Origin: an uncultured Flavobacteriaceae bacterium
GTDB taxonomy: Bacteria > Bacteroidota > Bacteroidia > Flavobacteriales > Flavobacteriaceae
Assembly: GCA_947488435.1 (NCBI GenBank)
Contig: CANKZG010000005.1
Location: forward strand, 58,826 to 122,825
DNA length: 64,000 nucleotides
Reading direction: 5' to 3'
The notes beneath the pieces were generated by a model. That model did not search any database. It worked only from the letters and a program-made list of their open reading frames with translations, and was not told where the DNA came from. The position numbers and the translations under genes were made by a program. Positions 51,496 to 61,145 of this stretch are shown here, piece after piece; the first letter of the stretch is position 1; each line of letters opens with the position of its first letter.

Positions 51496-52422
51496 ATGAA
51501 AAAAATACTATTCCTATTCATTGTATCCCCATGCTTCTTATTTTCACAAGGCATTGTTTCTGAAGAAATTGATTTAAAAAATGGCGAGATTCTTCTTCCA
51601 GGTACCTTGACTTATACCAAGGGCCTAAAAAATCAGGCCCTACTGATTTTTGTACACGGTTCGGGAAATGTAGATAGAAACGGAAATCAACCTGGTACAG
51701 CCGCTCAAGCCGGTTACATCAAAACACTTTCGGATAGCTTAAGTAGCAACGGATTAGCTTTCTTTCGCTATGATAAAAGAACGGCAACAGCGCAAAATTT
51801 ATCGAAATTAGAAAATATTGTTTTCGCGGATTTTGTTCTGGATTTAAAAATAGTTATTGACCATTTTAAAACTGATGATCGTTTTAGCTCAATACATTTA
51901 ATCGGTCATAGTCAGGGGTCGCTTACAGCAATGTTAGGGATTACGAAATCCGTTACAAGTTACATTTCTGTTGCAGGTGCCAGTGAGACCATTGATCAAA
52001 TGATCACTCGTCAGGTTACTGCTCAAAATCCTGAAATGGGGAAAGTAGTTGCCGCGCATTTCTCGGAATTAATTGAAACTAACACCATTGCAAATGTCGA
52101 CCCCTTGTTGGCTGGTATGTTTGCACCTCAAAATCAACCTTTTTTTAAAAGTTGGATTCAGGAAGATCCCCAGGAAGCTATAAAAAATGTAACTATTCCA
52201 ACACTCATTATAAATGGTGATGCCGATTTACAAGTTACTCCTGAGGATGCCAAAGCCCTTAAAACTGCCTTACCAGCCGCAGTATTGAAAATAATACCAA
52301 ATATGAACCACGTTTTAAAGGAGGTTCAGTCACAAGAAGAGAATCAAAAAGCATATATCAATCCAAATGTGCCACTTTCATCACAGCTAGTTGCACATAT
52401 TTTGGATTTTATTAAATCTTGA
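51496..52422 (+). CDS. Exported alpha/beta hydrolase
   Basis: 308 residues; signal peptide MKKILFLFIVSPCFLFSQ, an alpha/beta fold with FVHGSGNVDRNGNQ, the nucleophile elbow IGHSQGSLTAM and the histidine in NMNHVLKE. Likely an esterase or peptidase; member of the SPFH cluster with a one-nt gap to DUF4177. Confidence 0.92.
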   Translation: MKKILFLFIVSPCFLFSQGIVSEEIDLKNGEILLPGTLTYTKGLKNQALLIFVHGSGNVDRNGNQPGTAAQAGYIKTLSDSLSSNGLAFFRYDKRTATAQNLSKLENIVFADFVLDLKIVIDHFKTDDRFSSIHLIGHSQGSLTAMLGITKSVTSYISVAGASETIDQMITRQVTAQNPEMGKVVAAHFSELIETNTIANVDPLLAGMFAPQNQPFFKSWIQEDPQEAIKNVTIPTLIINGDADLQVTPEDAKALKTALPAAVLKIIPNMNHVLKEVQSQEENQKAYINPNVPLSSQLVAHILDFIKS

Positions 52423-52424
52423 AC

Positions 52425-52595
52425 ATGAGCAAGAAAAAAGCCTTTGCCCTACGTTTAAATGAAGACATGCTAAAAGCCATTGAAAAATGGGCTGGTGATG
52501 AATTTCGTAGTGTAAATGGACAAATCGAATGGATGCTAATGCGAAGTTTGAAAGAAGCAAAAAGAGATCCCAAGAAAAAAAATGATCCAAGCTGA
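52425..52595 (+). CDS. Small ribbon-helix-helix (Arc-like) DNA-binding protein
   Basis: 56 residues, ATG at 52425, two nt after the hydrolase stop. The RHH fold is visible: a short beta strand KAFALRLNE, helix A MLKAIEKWAGDE, turn and helix B SVNGQIEWMLMRSLKEAKRD. The Lys-rich ends are typical. Probable small regulator of this cluster; an antitoxin role is not supported because no toxin gene is adjacent. Confidence 0.88.
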   Translation: MSKKKAFALRLNEDMLKAIEKWAGDEFRSVNGQIEWMLMRSLKEAKRDPKKKNDPS

Positions 52596-52658
52596 TTTTT
52601 TGGGATTTATTTAACGTAATAATCCTTTAAATTTGGTGCTCAAGCTAATCAATAATCC

Positions 52659-54857
52659 ATGGCAAGAGCTTTTTGCTTTTTGTTAGTCTTATGCTTTGCA
52701 TTTCCTGTATTTGCGCAAAACGAAGACAAAAAATTTACAGTAAAATTTACTACGGAAATTCCTAAGATAGACGGTATCTTAGATGAAGCTCTATGGAACA
52801 CGGCTGAAAGTGCACACAATTTTCAACAATATTTTCCCTCAGATTCCATTTTAGCAGGACAGCAAACCGATATTAAAATGCTGTATGATGATACTACGCT
52901 ATATATTGGTATAAAGGTAAATACTGCTGGAAGCAACTATGTAATTCCTTCTTTACGTCGTGATTTTAGAGCTGGAGGTAATGATAATATCAGTTTGGTT
53001 TTTGACACATTTAATGATGGGACAAATGCATTTTTATTTGGCACCAATCCCTATGGCGTTCGAAGAGAGGCTTTAATCTCTAATGGTGGATCTGGTTTGG
53101 GTGGATTTACCACTTCTTGGGATGTGAAATGGAGAGGCGAATCCAAACAGTATGATGGCTACTATACGTCTGAGATGGCTATACCTCTTAGTTCATTTAA
53201 ATTTAAACAAGGAGAAACCAAATGGAGGTTCAACAGTTATCGTTTCGATACACAAAGTAATGAAACCAGTACCTGGGCGCGAATACCACAAAATCAGCTT
53301 ATTTTTAATCTAGCTTTTATGGGAGATATGATATTTGAGAAACCTCTGGGTAAATCTCGAACTCCCATTGCTATAATTCCCTATGTAAATGGTCTTGCAT
53401 TGCAAGATTTTGAAACAGATCAGAATTTGGAAGAGGTTCGTTTTGGAGGCGATGCAAAAATTGCCATTGGTAATGCTTTAAATGTTGACATTACCATAAA
53501 TCCCGATTTCTCCAATGTGGAAGTTGATAATGTTTTTACCAACCTTACCCGCTTCGAGGTTTCGCTACCGGAAAGAAGGCAGTTTTTTGTAGACAATAAC
53601 GATCTTTTTGGAACCTTTGGAAATAGCAGGGATTCTAATCCATTTTTCTCCAGAAGAATTGGCATTGCTTCTGATGCTGACGGCAATACAATTCAAAACG
53701 ATATAATTGCTGGGGTGCGCCTTAGTGGAAAACTAAGCGAAGATTGGCGAATTGGTCTTTTAAATATTCAAACTGCAAAAGATGAGGAAAATGAGATCGC
53801 GGGGAATAATAATTCCGTCCTAGCATTACAAAAGAAACTATTCTCCAGATCTAACCTTAGTTTTATTTTCGTAAATCGACAAACTGTAGGTGACAACGAT
53901 TTTGTAGCTGAAGAGGATCGCTATAACAGAGTTGTGGGGCTTGACTATAATCTGGCATCTGAAAACAATACTTGGTTCGGAAAATTCTTTTACCATCAAT
54001 CTTTTGCAAATGATATCGGCGATGATAGCAGTGCCGCAGGAGCGGAATTATTTTACAACTCCAGGAATATTAATTTTGGTCTTCGGACCAATTATGTTGG
54101 TAACGATTTTAGATCAGACCTCGGATTTATACGAAGAAGAGATATTGTAGCAGCGCGACCCTTTATAGAATATACATTTTGGCCGAAAAAGGGGCCTTTA
54201 AATAATCATGGGATTCGTTTTAGTCCAAACGTTATCTGGCGTCCCACCTTAGATTTTCAAAATACCGACTACGCGATATTTACATCATATGGTTTTGAGT
54301 TTAAAAACCAAGTGCAAATAAGCGCTCGAATGTTTAACCGATTCACTTTCTTAACTGATAGTTTCGATCCTACTGGTACCGATGGGGCTATCCCTTTACC
54401 TGGAGATCAAGGTTATTACTATACTGGTTTTGAGGTGGAGTATCAATCCGATCGAAGAAAAATATTCTCCTATTCTTTAGAGCCCAATTATGGACGTTTC
54501 TTTAATGGGGATCGTTATGCTGTTGAAGCCCAGTTTAGTCTTCGAATACAACCTAAAGCATCTTTGTCTTTAGAAGTTAATTATGATAGAATTTCATTAC
54601 CCGAGCCTTTTCCTAGCGCTGATTTGGTATTAATTAGTCCTAGAATTGATCTTACTTTTAGTAAATCTGTTTTCTGGTCTACGCTTATTCAGTACAGCAA
54701 TCAACGAGATAATTTAGGAATAAACTCTAGGTTACAATGGCGTTTTGCACCCTTATCAGATTTATTTATTGTATATAATGACAACTATTTTGTAAATAGT
54801 TTTCAGCCTAGAAATAGGTCTATCAATTTAAGGCTTACCTATTGGCTAAATATATAA
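52659..54857 (+). CDS. DUF5916 outer-membrane protein with CBM9-like domain
   Basis: 732 residues. Signal peptide (MARAFCFLLVLCFAFPVFAQ), a CBM9-like domain (about 30-210; TEIPKIDGILDEALWNTAES, TWARIPQNQL) and a long beta-rich DUF5916 region to the end, consistent with an outer-membrane barrel (ending RLTYWLNI). Typical length of the family. Substrate handling unknown. Confidence 0.92.
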   Translation: MARAFCFLLVLCFAFPVFAQNEDKKFTVKFTTEIPKIDGILDEALWNTAESAHNFQQYFPSDSILAGQQTDIKMLYDDTTLYIGIKVNTAGSNYVIPSLRRDFRAGGNDNISLVFDTFNDGTNAFLFGTNPYGVRREALISNGGSGLGGFTTSWDVKWRGESKQYDGYYTSEMAIPLSSFKFKQGETKWRFNSYRFDTQSNETSTWARIPQNQLIFNLAFMGDMIFEKPLGKSRTPIAIIPYVNGLALQDFETDQNLEEVRFGGDAKIAIGNALNVDITINPDFSNVEVDNVFTNLTRFEVSLPERRQFFVDNNDLFGTFGNSRDSNPFFSRRIGIASDADGNTIQNDIIAGVRLSGKLSEDWRIGLLNIQTAKDEENEIAGNNNSVLALQKKLFSRSNLSFIFVNRQTVGDNDFVAEEDRYNRVVGLDYNLASENNTWFGKFFYHQSFANDIGDDSSAAGAELFYNSRNINFGLRTNYVGNDFRSDLGFIRRRDIVAARPFIEYTFWPKKGPLNNHGIRFSPNVIWRPTLDFQNTDYAIFTSYGFEFKNQVQISARMFNRFTFLTDSFDPTGTDGAIPLPGDQGYYYTGFEVEYQSDRRKIFSYSLEPNYGRFFNGDRYAVEAQFSLRIQPKASLSLEVNYDRISLPEPFPSADLVLISPRIDLTFSKSVFWSTLIQYSNQRDNLGINSRLQWRFAPLSDLFIVYNDNYFVNSFQPRNRSINLRLTYWLNI

Positions 54858-54859
54858 AC

Positions 54860-55657
54860 ATGAAGTTTTCGGTATTGTGTTCAGATTTAGATGGAACATT
54901 GTTAACTACCAAAAGCGATGTATCGGAATTAACTATTGCCGAAATCTCTAGAATAAAGTCTTATGTAAAGGTGGTTTTAGTTTCGGCACGGATGCCCAAA
55001 GGAATGACCTATTTGCAAAAAAGATTGGGCATTGAATATGAACCTATTATTTGCTATAACGGAGCTTATATTATAGACAACACTAAGGTTATACACTCTA
55101 CGATTATACCTGTTAACACCATACTTAAGATTCATGCGTTAGCAAAAGAATTAGAAATACAACTTGGTTTATATTACAAGGACGAGTGGTATGTGGAAAA
55201 AAGTTCGGAACGCGTTGAAAAAGAAATACGTTATACACATGCACAACCTGTTTTTCGAAAAACTGAGGAGACTTTAACAGATTGGCAACATCGAAATATT
55301 GGGGCTCATAAAATTATGCTGATGTGCACCAAAACTTCCGCAGATATCATTTTTCCGAAATTACAGCAAGAATTCTCAACACATCTAAATAGTTATCGAT
55401 CTAATGATACTTTAATAGAATTAGCGCCACAATCAGTTTCTAAATTCTCCGCAATCGTTAAATTATTATCCCGTGATCATTTACCTGAGGATATTATTGC
55501 TTTTGGAGACAATTATAATGATATAGAAATGCTACAAAATGTTGGTTTTGGCGTAGCGGTTGGGAATGCTAGAACGGAGGTAAAAGCCATTGCAAATGCC
55601 CTTACTTTGGAAAATACTTCGGATGGAGTAGCTCGCTTTATACAAGAACACCTTTGA
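54860..55657 (+). CDS. Cof-type HAD-IIB phosphatase
   Basis: 265 residues from ATG 54860. Motif I is FSVLCSDLDGTLLT (DxD), motif II VLVSARMPKG, motif IV FGDNYNDIEMLQNVGFGVAV. The C2-type cap lies between. HAD-IIB enzymes dephosphorylate sugar phosphates or other small molecules. The ATG is 3 nt after the DUF5916 stop, so they may share a transcript. Confidence 0.93.
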   Translation: MKFSVLCSDLDGTLLTTKSDVSELTIAEISRIKSYVKVVLVSARMPKGMTYLQKRLGIEYEPIICYNGAYIIDNTKVIHSTIIPVNTILKIHALAKELEIQLGLYYKDEWYVEKSSERVEKEIRYTHAQPVFRKTEETLTDWQHRNIGAHKIMLMCTKTSADIIFPKLQQEFSTHLNSYRSNDTLIELAPQSVSKFSAIVKLLSRDHLPEDIIAFGDNYNDIEMLQNVGFGVAVGNARTEVKAIANALTLENTSDGVARFIQEHL

Positions 55658-55700
55658 ATTTGACTATATTTGAACATATAGCTACCGTAAACATTAATTT

Positions 55701-56963
55701 ATGAACCAACTACCCATTACCGATGATACCGTAATTTTTGGCCTTTTGGCACTATGTCTGGGTTTTGTTTTTTATACTTCTTCTATAAAAACTGGTTTTT
55801 GGAAAAAGTTTTACACCATTGTTCCCACCGTATTAATGTGCTATCTCTTGCCCGCCATTTTAGCTAGCATAGGGCTTATTGATGAGCCTAGTTCAAAATC
55901 CTACTTTATTGCCAGTCGCTATTTACTCCCGGCAGCATTGGTTCTTATGACCTTGAGTATTGATTTAAAAGCTATAAGTAATTTAGGTTCTAAGGCATTA
56001 ATCATGTTTTTAACCGGTACCATAGGCATTGTGATTGGAGGTCCAATAGCATTATTAATTGTGGCTTCTTTTTCTCCTGAAACGGTAGGGGGAGTAGGTC
56101 CGGATGCTGTTTGGAGGGGTTTATCAACTATTGCAGGAAGTTGGATTGGTGGCGGGGCAAACCAAGCTGCTATGTTGGAAGTTTTTCAATACAATCCTAA
56201 AAATTATTCAGGGATGGTTTTGGTTGATATTGTAATGGCTAATATATGGATGGCCGTAATTCTTTTAGGCGTGGGTAAATCTAAAAAAATAGACCGTTGG
56301 TTGAAGGCAGATACTTCTTCTATAGAAACCTTAAAAAAAACGGTTTCAGACCATGCCGCGAAAATTGCACGAATTCCCAGCTTACAAGATTACATCATAC
56401 TTTTATGCTTGGCATTTACAGCAGTCGGAATCGCTCATTTCGCAGGTTCTCACTTTTCCGAATTTTTAAAAAATAATTTTGAAGTAATTCGAAATCCGGA
56501 GAAAATATTGTCTTCTTTGGGTTCAAAATTTCTTTGGATGGTAGTTATTGCAACTGCCATTGGCATTGGACTATCTTTTACCAAGGCTAAGAATTACGAG
56601 GGAGCTGGCGCTAGCAAGATTGGTGGAATGTTTATTTATATTCTTGTGGCAACAATCGGAATGAAAATGGACCTCACTAGAATTGACGAAAATCCAGGTT
56701 TGATTTTGGTTGGATTTATATGGATTTTAATTCATGCAGGTTTATTAATTCTAGTTGCTAAGCTCATTAAGGCTCCGTTTTTCTTTTTGGCGGTAGGAAG
56801 TCAGGCGAATGTTGGTGGCGCTGCCTCAGCACCTGTAGTTGCAGCAGAGTTCCATCCTTCTTTAACTTCTGTAGGGATTTTATTGGCCGTATTTGGCTAT
56901 GTGATAGGGACTGGAGGAGCATATCTTTGTGCAATTCTTATGGAAATTGCTTCAAAAGTTTAA
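55701..56963 (+). CDS. DUF819 family integral membrane protein
   Basis: 420 residues and about ten membrane helices: FTTSS-like first segment (TVIFGLLALCLGFVFYTSSI), SIDLKAISNLGSKALIMFLT, GSWIGGGANQAAMLEVFQY and GSQANVGGAASAPVVAAEF. DUF819 proteins are of unknown transport function. Confidence 0.92.
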   Translation: MNQLPITDDTVIFGLLALCLGFVFYTSSIKTGFWKKFYTIVPTVLMCYLLPAILASIGLIDEPSSKSYFIASRYLLPAALVLMTLSIDLKAISNLGSKALIMFLTGTIGIVIGGPIALLIVASFSPETVGGVGPDAVWRGLSTIAGSWIGGGANQAAMLEVFQYNPKNYSGMVLVDIVMANIWMAVILLGVGKSKKIDRWLKADTSSIETLKKTVSDHAAKIARIPSLQDYIILLCLAFTAVGIAHFAGSHFSEFLKNNFEVIRNPEKILSSLGSKFLWMVVIATAIGIGLSFTKAKNYEGAGASKIGGMFIYILVATIGMKMDLTRIDENPGLILVGFIWILIHAGLLILVAKLIKAPFFFLAVGSQANVGGAASAPVVAAEFHPSLTSVGILLAVFGYVIGTGGAYLCAILMEIASKV

Positions 56964-57008
56964 TTTTCTTCTCAAGTTTATTGATATTTGTCCCGCAAAA
57001 ATTTATAC

Positions 57009-57722
57009 ATGAAAAAAGTATTCGCTGTATTACTGGTTATTTCTCTGTTTGTTTCTTGTTCTTCAGATGACAAAAATGCTTTGTTCGTTAATGGAACTAT
57101 TAGAGGTTTGAAAAAAGGCACGTTATATTTACAGAAAATTCAGGACTCTGTACTGACCAATGTTGACTCTCTTATAATCAAGGGAAGTGGAGATTTTGCC
57201 TTTAAAACTAGCTTAGAAAGCCCAGAAGTTTATTATTTATATTTAAACAAAGAAGATCACAACGATATCAACGATCGTATTACTTTTTTTGGGGAACCAG
57301 GTAGTACCATCACGATAAATACAACCTGGAATACTTTTGATGCTGCTGCTAAAATTGAGGGATCAGAATTGCATAAAAAGTATGAAGCGTTTAAAGAAAT
57401 TATGTCAAAATTCAATACTGAAGAATTGGTTATTGTGCAAGCATTAAACGATCCAAAAATTGCGGTGGATTCTGTAGCCATAGATTCTTTACAAAAATTA
57501 AGTGAGCGCAATGGTATCAGAGGTTTTCGATATGCGCTCAATTACGCTTTTTCCAATTCGGATTCGTATTTGGCGCCATACGTAGTTTTGACTGAAGTTC
57601 CGAATACTTCAGTAAAATACTTAGATTCCGTAAATAATGCTTTGAGTGATGAAGTAGCCAATTCTACTTATGGTAAGGCGTTGCAATCGTATATCGAGCA
57701 GGTTAGGAAAACGACCAACTAA
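57009..57722 (+). CDS. DUF4369 lipoprotein
   Basis: 237 residues from ATG 57009: a lipobox (LVISLFVSC, Cys17), then the DUF4369 domain (FVNGTIRGLKKGTLYLQKIQ, DSVLTNVDSLIIKGSGDFAF, YYLYLNK). This domain usually precedes a thioredoxin domain in AhpC/TSA-like proteins; here the thioredoxin part is absent and the C-terminus is helical. Possibly a truncated relative. Confidence 0.88.
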   Translation: MKKVFAVLLVISLFVSCSSDDKNALFVNGTIRGLKKGTLYLQKIQDSVLTNVDSLIIKGSGDFAFKTSLESPEVYYLYLNKEDHNDINDRITFFGEPGSTITINTTWNTFDAAAKIEGSELHKKYEAFKEIMSKFNTEELVIVQALNDPKIAVDSVAIDSLQKLSERNGIRGFRYALNYAFSNSDSYLAPYVVLTEVPNTSVKYLDSVNNALSDEVANSTYGKALQSYIEQVRKTTN

Positions 57723-57754
57723 AAAAGCATCCGTTAAATTAACGAATGCTTTTT
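57722..57754 (+). terminator. Terminator after the DUF4369 gene
   Basis: AAAAAGCAT pairs with ATGCTTTTT and, inside one mismatch, CGTT with AACG, spanning 57722-57754 with a T run. Confidence 0.65.
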
Positions 57755-57780
57755 AAATTTCCATATATCAATTAGTTTCG

Positions 57781-58050
57781 CTACCCCAATTTATTAAGTT
57801 GTTCTATTAGATCCGTTGCTTTGCTTTCCAATTCGGATTGTACAGATTTTAAATGTGCTTTTCTATCATCAACATCTTTTTGATTAACCTTTACTATAAG
57901 ATCATCAAAAACTTCAATTGCTCCATCAATAATAGCAGATCCCTTCTTGGAATCCTTGTTACCGGAATCGGTTTCCCAAAGATATACCGCTTCAATAATA
58001 TCACCCAAAACAAAATTTATATCCTTTTTTAAATCTCGTATGCTTGCCAT
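57781..58050 (-). CDS. Small helical conserved hypothetical protein
   Basis: 89 residues, probably one long helical hairpin (MASIRDLKKDINFVLGDIIE ... KSVQSELESKATDLIEQLNK). No signal or membrane segment. I do not recognise a function; the convergent DUF4369 gene shares the intervening terminator. Confidence 0.8.
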   Translation of the reverse strand: MASIRDLKKDINFVLGDIIEAVYLWETDSGNKDSKKGSAIIDGAIEVFDDLIVKVNQKDVDDRKAHLKSVQSELESKATDLIEQLNKLG

Positions 58051-58176
58051 TGTTTTATTTTTTTACAAAAGTAAGGAAAAAGAACGGGTTTACTTGAAAG
58101 CTATCGGTAGACAATAGGTGATAAAACAATCTCTAAAAGACTCGGTTTTTCCTTTTTTGATGTATTAAAACTGGAT

Positions 58177-59145
58177 TTATATCGTAACTTCTAAAAGTTT
58201 TGCTCCAAGGGTTTGCAAACTTACTTTAGCAGCCGCAGCCGGAATTAAAACAGTCTCTCCTTTCCGGATAGCAACGGCTTCATTTTCGATTACTACAGTA
58301 GCTTCTCCTCCGACGCACATATAAATGGTAAACGAATCTCTAGCGGTTAAATCGAGTGTTATTGTTTTGGTAAGTGTTAAGAAATCTGTTTTAAAATATG
58401 GGCAGGAAACCATGGAGTTGCAAGTATCCTGAGTTGTGCTATAGGTTACTTTAAAATCGTCTTTTTTCGCATAATCTATAGCATCCAATGCCATCTCTGT
58501 ATGCAATTCCCTTAAATTTCCATTTTTATCTTTACGATTAAAATCGAAGATCCGGTAGGTAACATCTGATGTTTGTTGTATTTCGGCAAGAAGTACTCCT
58601 GCTCCTATCGCATGAATTTTTCCTGTATTGATAAAAAAAGTATCTCCTTCCGTTACCGTTTCATAATTGAGCAGCTCTAAAAGAGTATTTTCCTCCAAAC
58701 TCTTTTGATACACTTCTTTGGTAACATCAGTATTAAATCCTACGATTAGATTGGCATTAGGATCAGCGTCCATGATATACCACATTTCCGTCTTTCCAAA
58801 AGAATTATGTCTTCTTTTGGCCAATTCATCATTGGGATGCAATTGAATCGAAAGATCTTGTTTTGCATCAATAAATTTTATGAGAATAGGGAAATCATTT
58901 CCAAATCGTTGCACAACATTTTTTCCCAATAATTCATTAGGGTATTTATGTATTAATTCTTGTAACGAAATTCCCGCTAATTCTCCATTCGCCAATACCG
59001 AAACGTCACCTTCAACAGTAGATAATTCCCAGCTTTCTCCTGTAATATCTGAAGTAATCGACTTTTGTAAAACATCTCTAAGTTTGGTTCCTCCCCAAAG
59101 ACGTTCTTTAAGAATAGGCGTAAATTTTAAAGGGTATAGTTTCAT
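58177..59145 (-). CDS. manA: Mannose-6-phosphate isomerase, class I
   Basis: 322 residues of the PMI type I cupin: ERLWGGTKLRDVLQKS, SIQLHPNDELAKRRHNSFGK and EMWYIMDADPNANLI contain the zinc ligands (Gln/His, Glu), with INTGKIHAIGAGVLLAEIQ for the second His. It interconverts mannose-6-phosphate and fructose-6-phosphate. It is the last of an idi-queD-manA run. Confidence 0.93.
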   Translation of the reverse strand: MKLYPLKFTPILKERLWGGTKLRDVLQKSITSDITGESWELSTVEGDVSVLANGELAGISLQELIHKYPNELLGKNVVQRFGNDFPILIKFIDAKQDLSIQLHPNDELAKRRHNSFGKTEMWYIMDADPNANLIVGFNTDVTKEVYQKSLEENTLLELLNYETVTEGDTFFINTGKIHAIGAGVLLAEIQQTSDVTYRIFDFNRKDKNGNLRELHTEMALDAIDYAKKDDFKVTYSTTQDTCNSMVSCPYFKTDFLTLTKTITLDLTARDSFTIYMCVGGEATVVIENEAVAIRKGETVLIPAAAAKVSLQTLGAKLLEVTI

Positions 59146-59171
59146 GCTTGTATTTTGGTTTATCAGGTTGA

Positions 59172-59579
59172 TTATCCGCTAAATGTGACAAAATTTCTTG
59201 GCGTTTCGTATAATACAATTTCCAAATCATTGACTTCAGCGATATGAGGTCTTAATTTATTCCAGATAACTACGGCAATATTTTCTGCTGTAGGATTGAG
59301 TTTTTTAAACTCGGGAACCTCTATATTCAAGTTTTTGTGATCAAATGCATTTTCCACTTCGCTCTTAATTAAGTCTTTAAGCACTTTCATATCAATCACA
59401 TAACCAGTTTTTGGATCAATATTTCCGGTAACACTCACAATAAGTTCATAGTTATGTCCGTGAAAATTGGGATTGTTACATAATCCAAAAACATCCTCGT
59501 TTTTTTCAAAACTCCACTCTGAATTGTACAAACGATGTGCAGCATTAAAATGAGCCTTTCTACTTACTTTTACTCTCAT
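59172..59579 (-). CDS. queD: 6-carboxytetrahydropterin synthase / PTPS family
   Basis: 135 residues with zinc ligands in KAHFNAAHRLYNSEW and FHGHNYELIVSVTG, followed by TGYVIDMKVLKDLIKSEVEN, FDHKNLNIEVPEF and NPTAENIAVVIWNKL. This is the QueD/PTPS pattern in the queuosine precursor pathway. The ATG overlaps the idi stop as ATGA. Confidence 0.92.
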   Translation of the reverse strand: MRVKVSRKAHFNAAHRLYNSEWSFEKNEDVFGLCNNPNFHGHNYELIVSVTGNIDPKTGYVIDMKVLKDLIKSEVENAFDHKNLNIEVPEFKKLNPTAENIAVVIWNKLRPHIAEVNDLEIVLYETPRNFVTFSG

Positions 59580-60109
59580 GTTACTTTTAAATTTTGAATA
59601 AAGTAATCATAGAATTTTTCAAAAATTATTTTAAACCATGCCGTGTAGTTTTCAGGAAATTTCATCATATCTTCCCTAATAGCAGCCGGTGTCATCCATT
59701 TCCATGCTGCAACTTCCTCTTCATTAATTTCGGGTGCTCCGTTATAATTTCCAATCATAACATGGTCTAACTCATGCTCGGTTAACCCATTATCAAAGGG
59801 AGCTTTATAAATGAATGAAAACAACTCTTTCAATTCTGTTACAAATCCCATCTCTTCTTGTAACCTTCGTTTTCCAGCTTCAATATTTTTCTCTCCTAAG
59901 CGTTGGTGACTGCAGCATGTATTCGTCCAAAGTAAAGGAGAATGGTATTTGTGCGCTGCGCGTTGTTGCAACATTATTTTACCTTCATCATTCATTACAA
60001 AAACGGAAAATGCTCTATGTAAAATAGCTTTCTCATGGGCCTCCATTTTGGGCATCGTTCCTATAGCCTCATCTTGTTCATTTACAAGGATTACTTCTTC
60101 TTCTATCAT
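59576..60109 (-). CDS. idi: Isopentenyl-diphosphate delta-isomerase, type I
   Basis: 177 residues, Nudix-like IDI-1: HRAFSVFVMNDEGKIMLQQR, the catalytic Cys in WTNTCCSHQRLGEKNIE (Cys65/66) and the Glu region LTEHELDHVMIGNY. It interconverts IPP and DMAPP for isoprenoid synthesis. Heads the run to queD and manA. Confidence 0.94.
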   Translation of the reverse strand: MIEEEVILVNEQDEAIGTMPKMEAHEKAILHRAFSVFVMNDEGKIMLQQRAAHKYHSPLLWTNTCCSHQRLGEKNIEAGKRRLQEEMGFVTELKELFSFIYKAPFDNGLTEHELDHVMIGNYNGAPEINEEEVAAWKWMTPAAIREDMMKFPENYTAWFKIIFEKFYDYFIQNLKVT

Positions 60110-60153
60110 GTCGTAAAAATACGTCTTTACCGCCTTCTTTTGAAACCGAGTTT

Positions 60154-60161
60154 CAAAAATA
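60154..60161 (-). promoter_or_regulatory. -7 element upstream of idi
   Basis: TATTTTTG on the minus strand matches TAnnTTTG, about 45 nt before the idi ATG. An inverted repeat GAAAC-CGA-GTTTC follows. -33 is weak. Confidence 0.35.
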
Positions 60162-60182
60162 TTGATGCTTTTTAAGAATAGA

Positions 60183-61139
60183 CTAAAAGAACCTTGGCGA
60201 TTTTAAATTGTCTTTTGTTTTAAATAAATCATAGCGCAATAAAACTTCAAAAGAACCATCATTAAATATTGCTCCACCCAATGCTGTTGTTTCACGATCG
60301 TATGCAAGACCTAAAAAGAACTCACTGGAGATTTGAAAACCTACCAATCCACTTAAAGCGGCATTCCAACGATACGCAGCTCCAAGCACAAATTTTTCGT
60401 TAAATAAGAAGTTAGCGGATACATCTACCTGCAAGGGAGCACCCTGCACAGCTTTAGTAAGTAATGTAGGCTTAAATTTTAGAAAAGGGTTCACATCAAA
60501 TACATAACCTGTAATAAAATAATAGTTGGCCTGTTCTCGAGCTGTAGACAAAGAAGATTCATCAAAATGTGAAGTCTCTAAAATACGAGGTACAGAAATA
60601 CCTGCATAAAATTTCTGCGTATGGTAGTATATTCCAGCACCAACGTTAGGACTCAATCTATTTTGAATATCTTGTTGCAAGGTAACATCAGGCCCTACTT
60701 GATTTAACTCGGAAAACCTAATATCCAGCAGATTAGCAGAAGCTTTTAATCCAAAACTCAACCTTCCTTCCAGAGAAGTGTATATCGTATAGGAAAAATC
60801 TACATCAAAATTTGTTTCGTCAGTTGGGCCAATAGCATCATTTACTACAGAGAAGCCTAATCCTACACCCCTATATCCTATAGGCGAGTGAATATTAAAG
60901 GTTTGTGTTTTAGGTGCACCTTCAAGGCCAACCCATTGCGATCGGTGCAAACCAGCTAAGCTCAAATGTCCTCTAGATCCTGCATAAGCCGGATTTACAC
61001 TAACAGTATTATACAAATACTGCGTGTATTGGGCATCTTGTTGCGCGTAACCATCATTAATTGTGCTTATGCTAAGAAAAATTCCTAATAGCAGTATTTT
61101 ACTTCCCTTCCATAAACTATTTCTTATTCGTAACTCCAT
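60183..61139 (-). CDS. PorP/SprF-family T9SS outer-membrane protein
   Basis: 318 residues from ATG 61139 (MELRIRNSLWKGSKILLLGI); an earlier GTG at 61145 would add two residues. AQQDAQYTQYLYNTVSVNPA and GSRGHLSLAGLHRSQWVGLE, PIGYRGVGLGFSVVNDAIGP and the final VLLRYDLF identify the PorP/SprF family. These outer-membrane proteins are needed for T9SS or for presenting particular cargoes. It lies directly after a type-B-CTD protein gene and is probably dedicated to it. Confidence 0.94.
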   Translation of the reverse strand: MELRIRNSLWKGSKILLLGIFLSISTINDGYAQQDAQYTQYLYNTVSVNPAYAGSRGHLSLAGLHRSQWVGLEGAPKTQTFNIHSPIGYRGVGLGFSVVNDAIGPTDETNFDVDFSYTIYTSLEGRLSFGLKASANLLDIRFSELNQVGPDVTLQQDIQNRLSPNVGAGIYYHTQKFYAGISVPRILETSHFDESSLSTAREQANYYFITGYVFDVNPFLKFKPTLLTKAVQGAPLQVDVSANFLFNEKFVLGAAYRWNAALSGLVGFQISSEFFLGLAYDRETTALGGAIFNDGSFEVLLRYDLFKTKDNLKSPRFF

Positions 61140-61145
61140 CCGCAC

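Noticed and set aside
52425..52595. RHH protein as the antitoxin of a toxin-antitoxin pair
   Set aside because: The neighbouring gene is a secreted alpha/beta hydrolase and the cluster matches an SPFH operon; no toxin-like gene adjoins.
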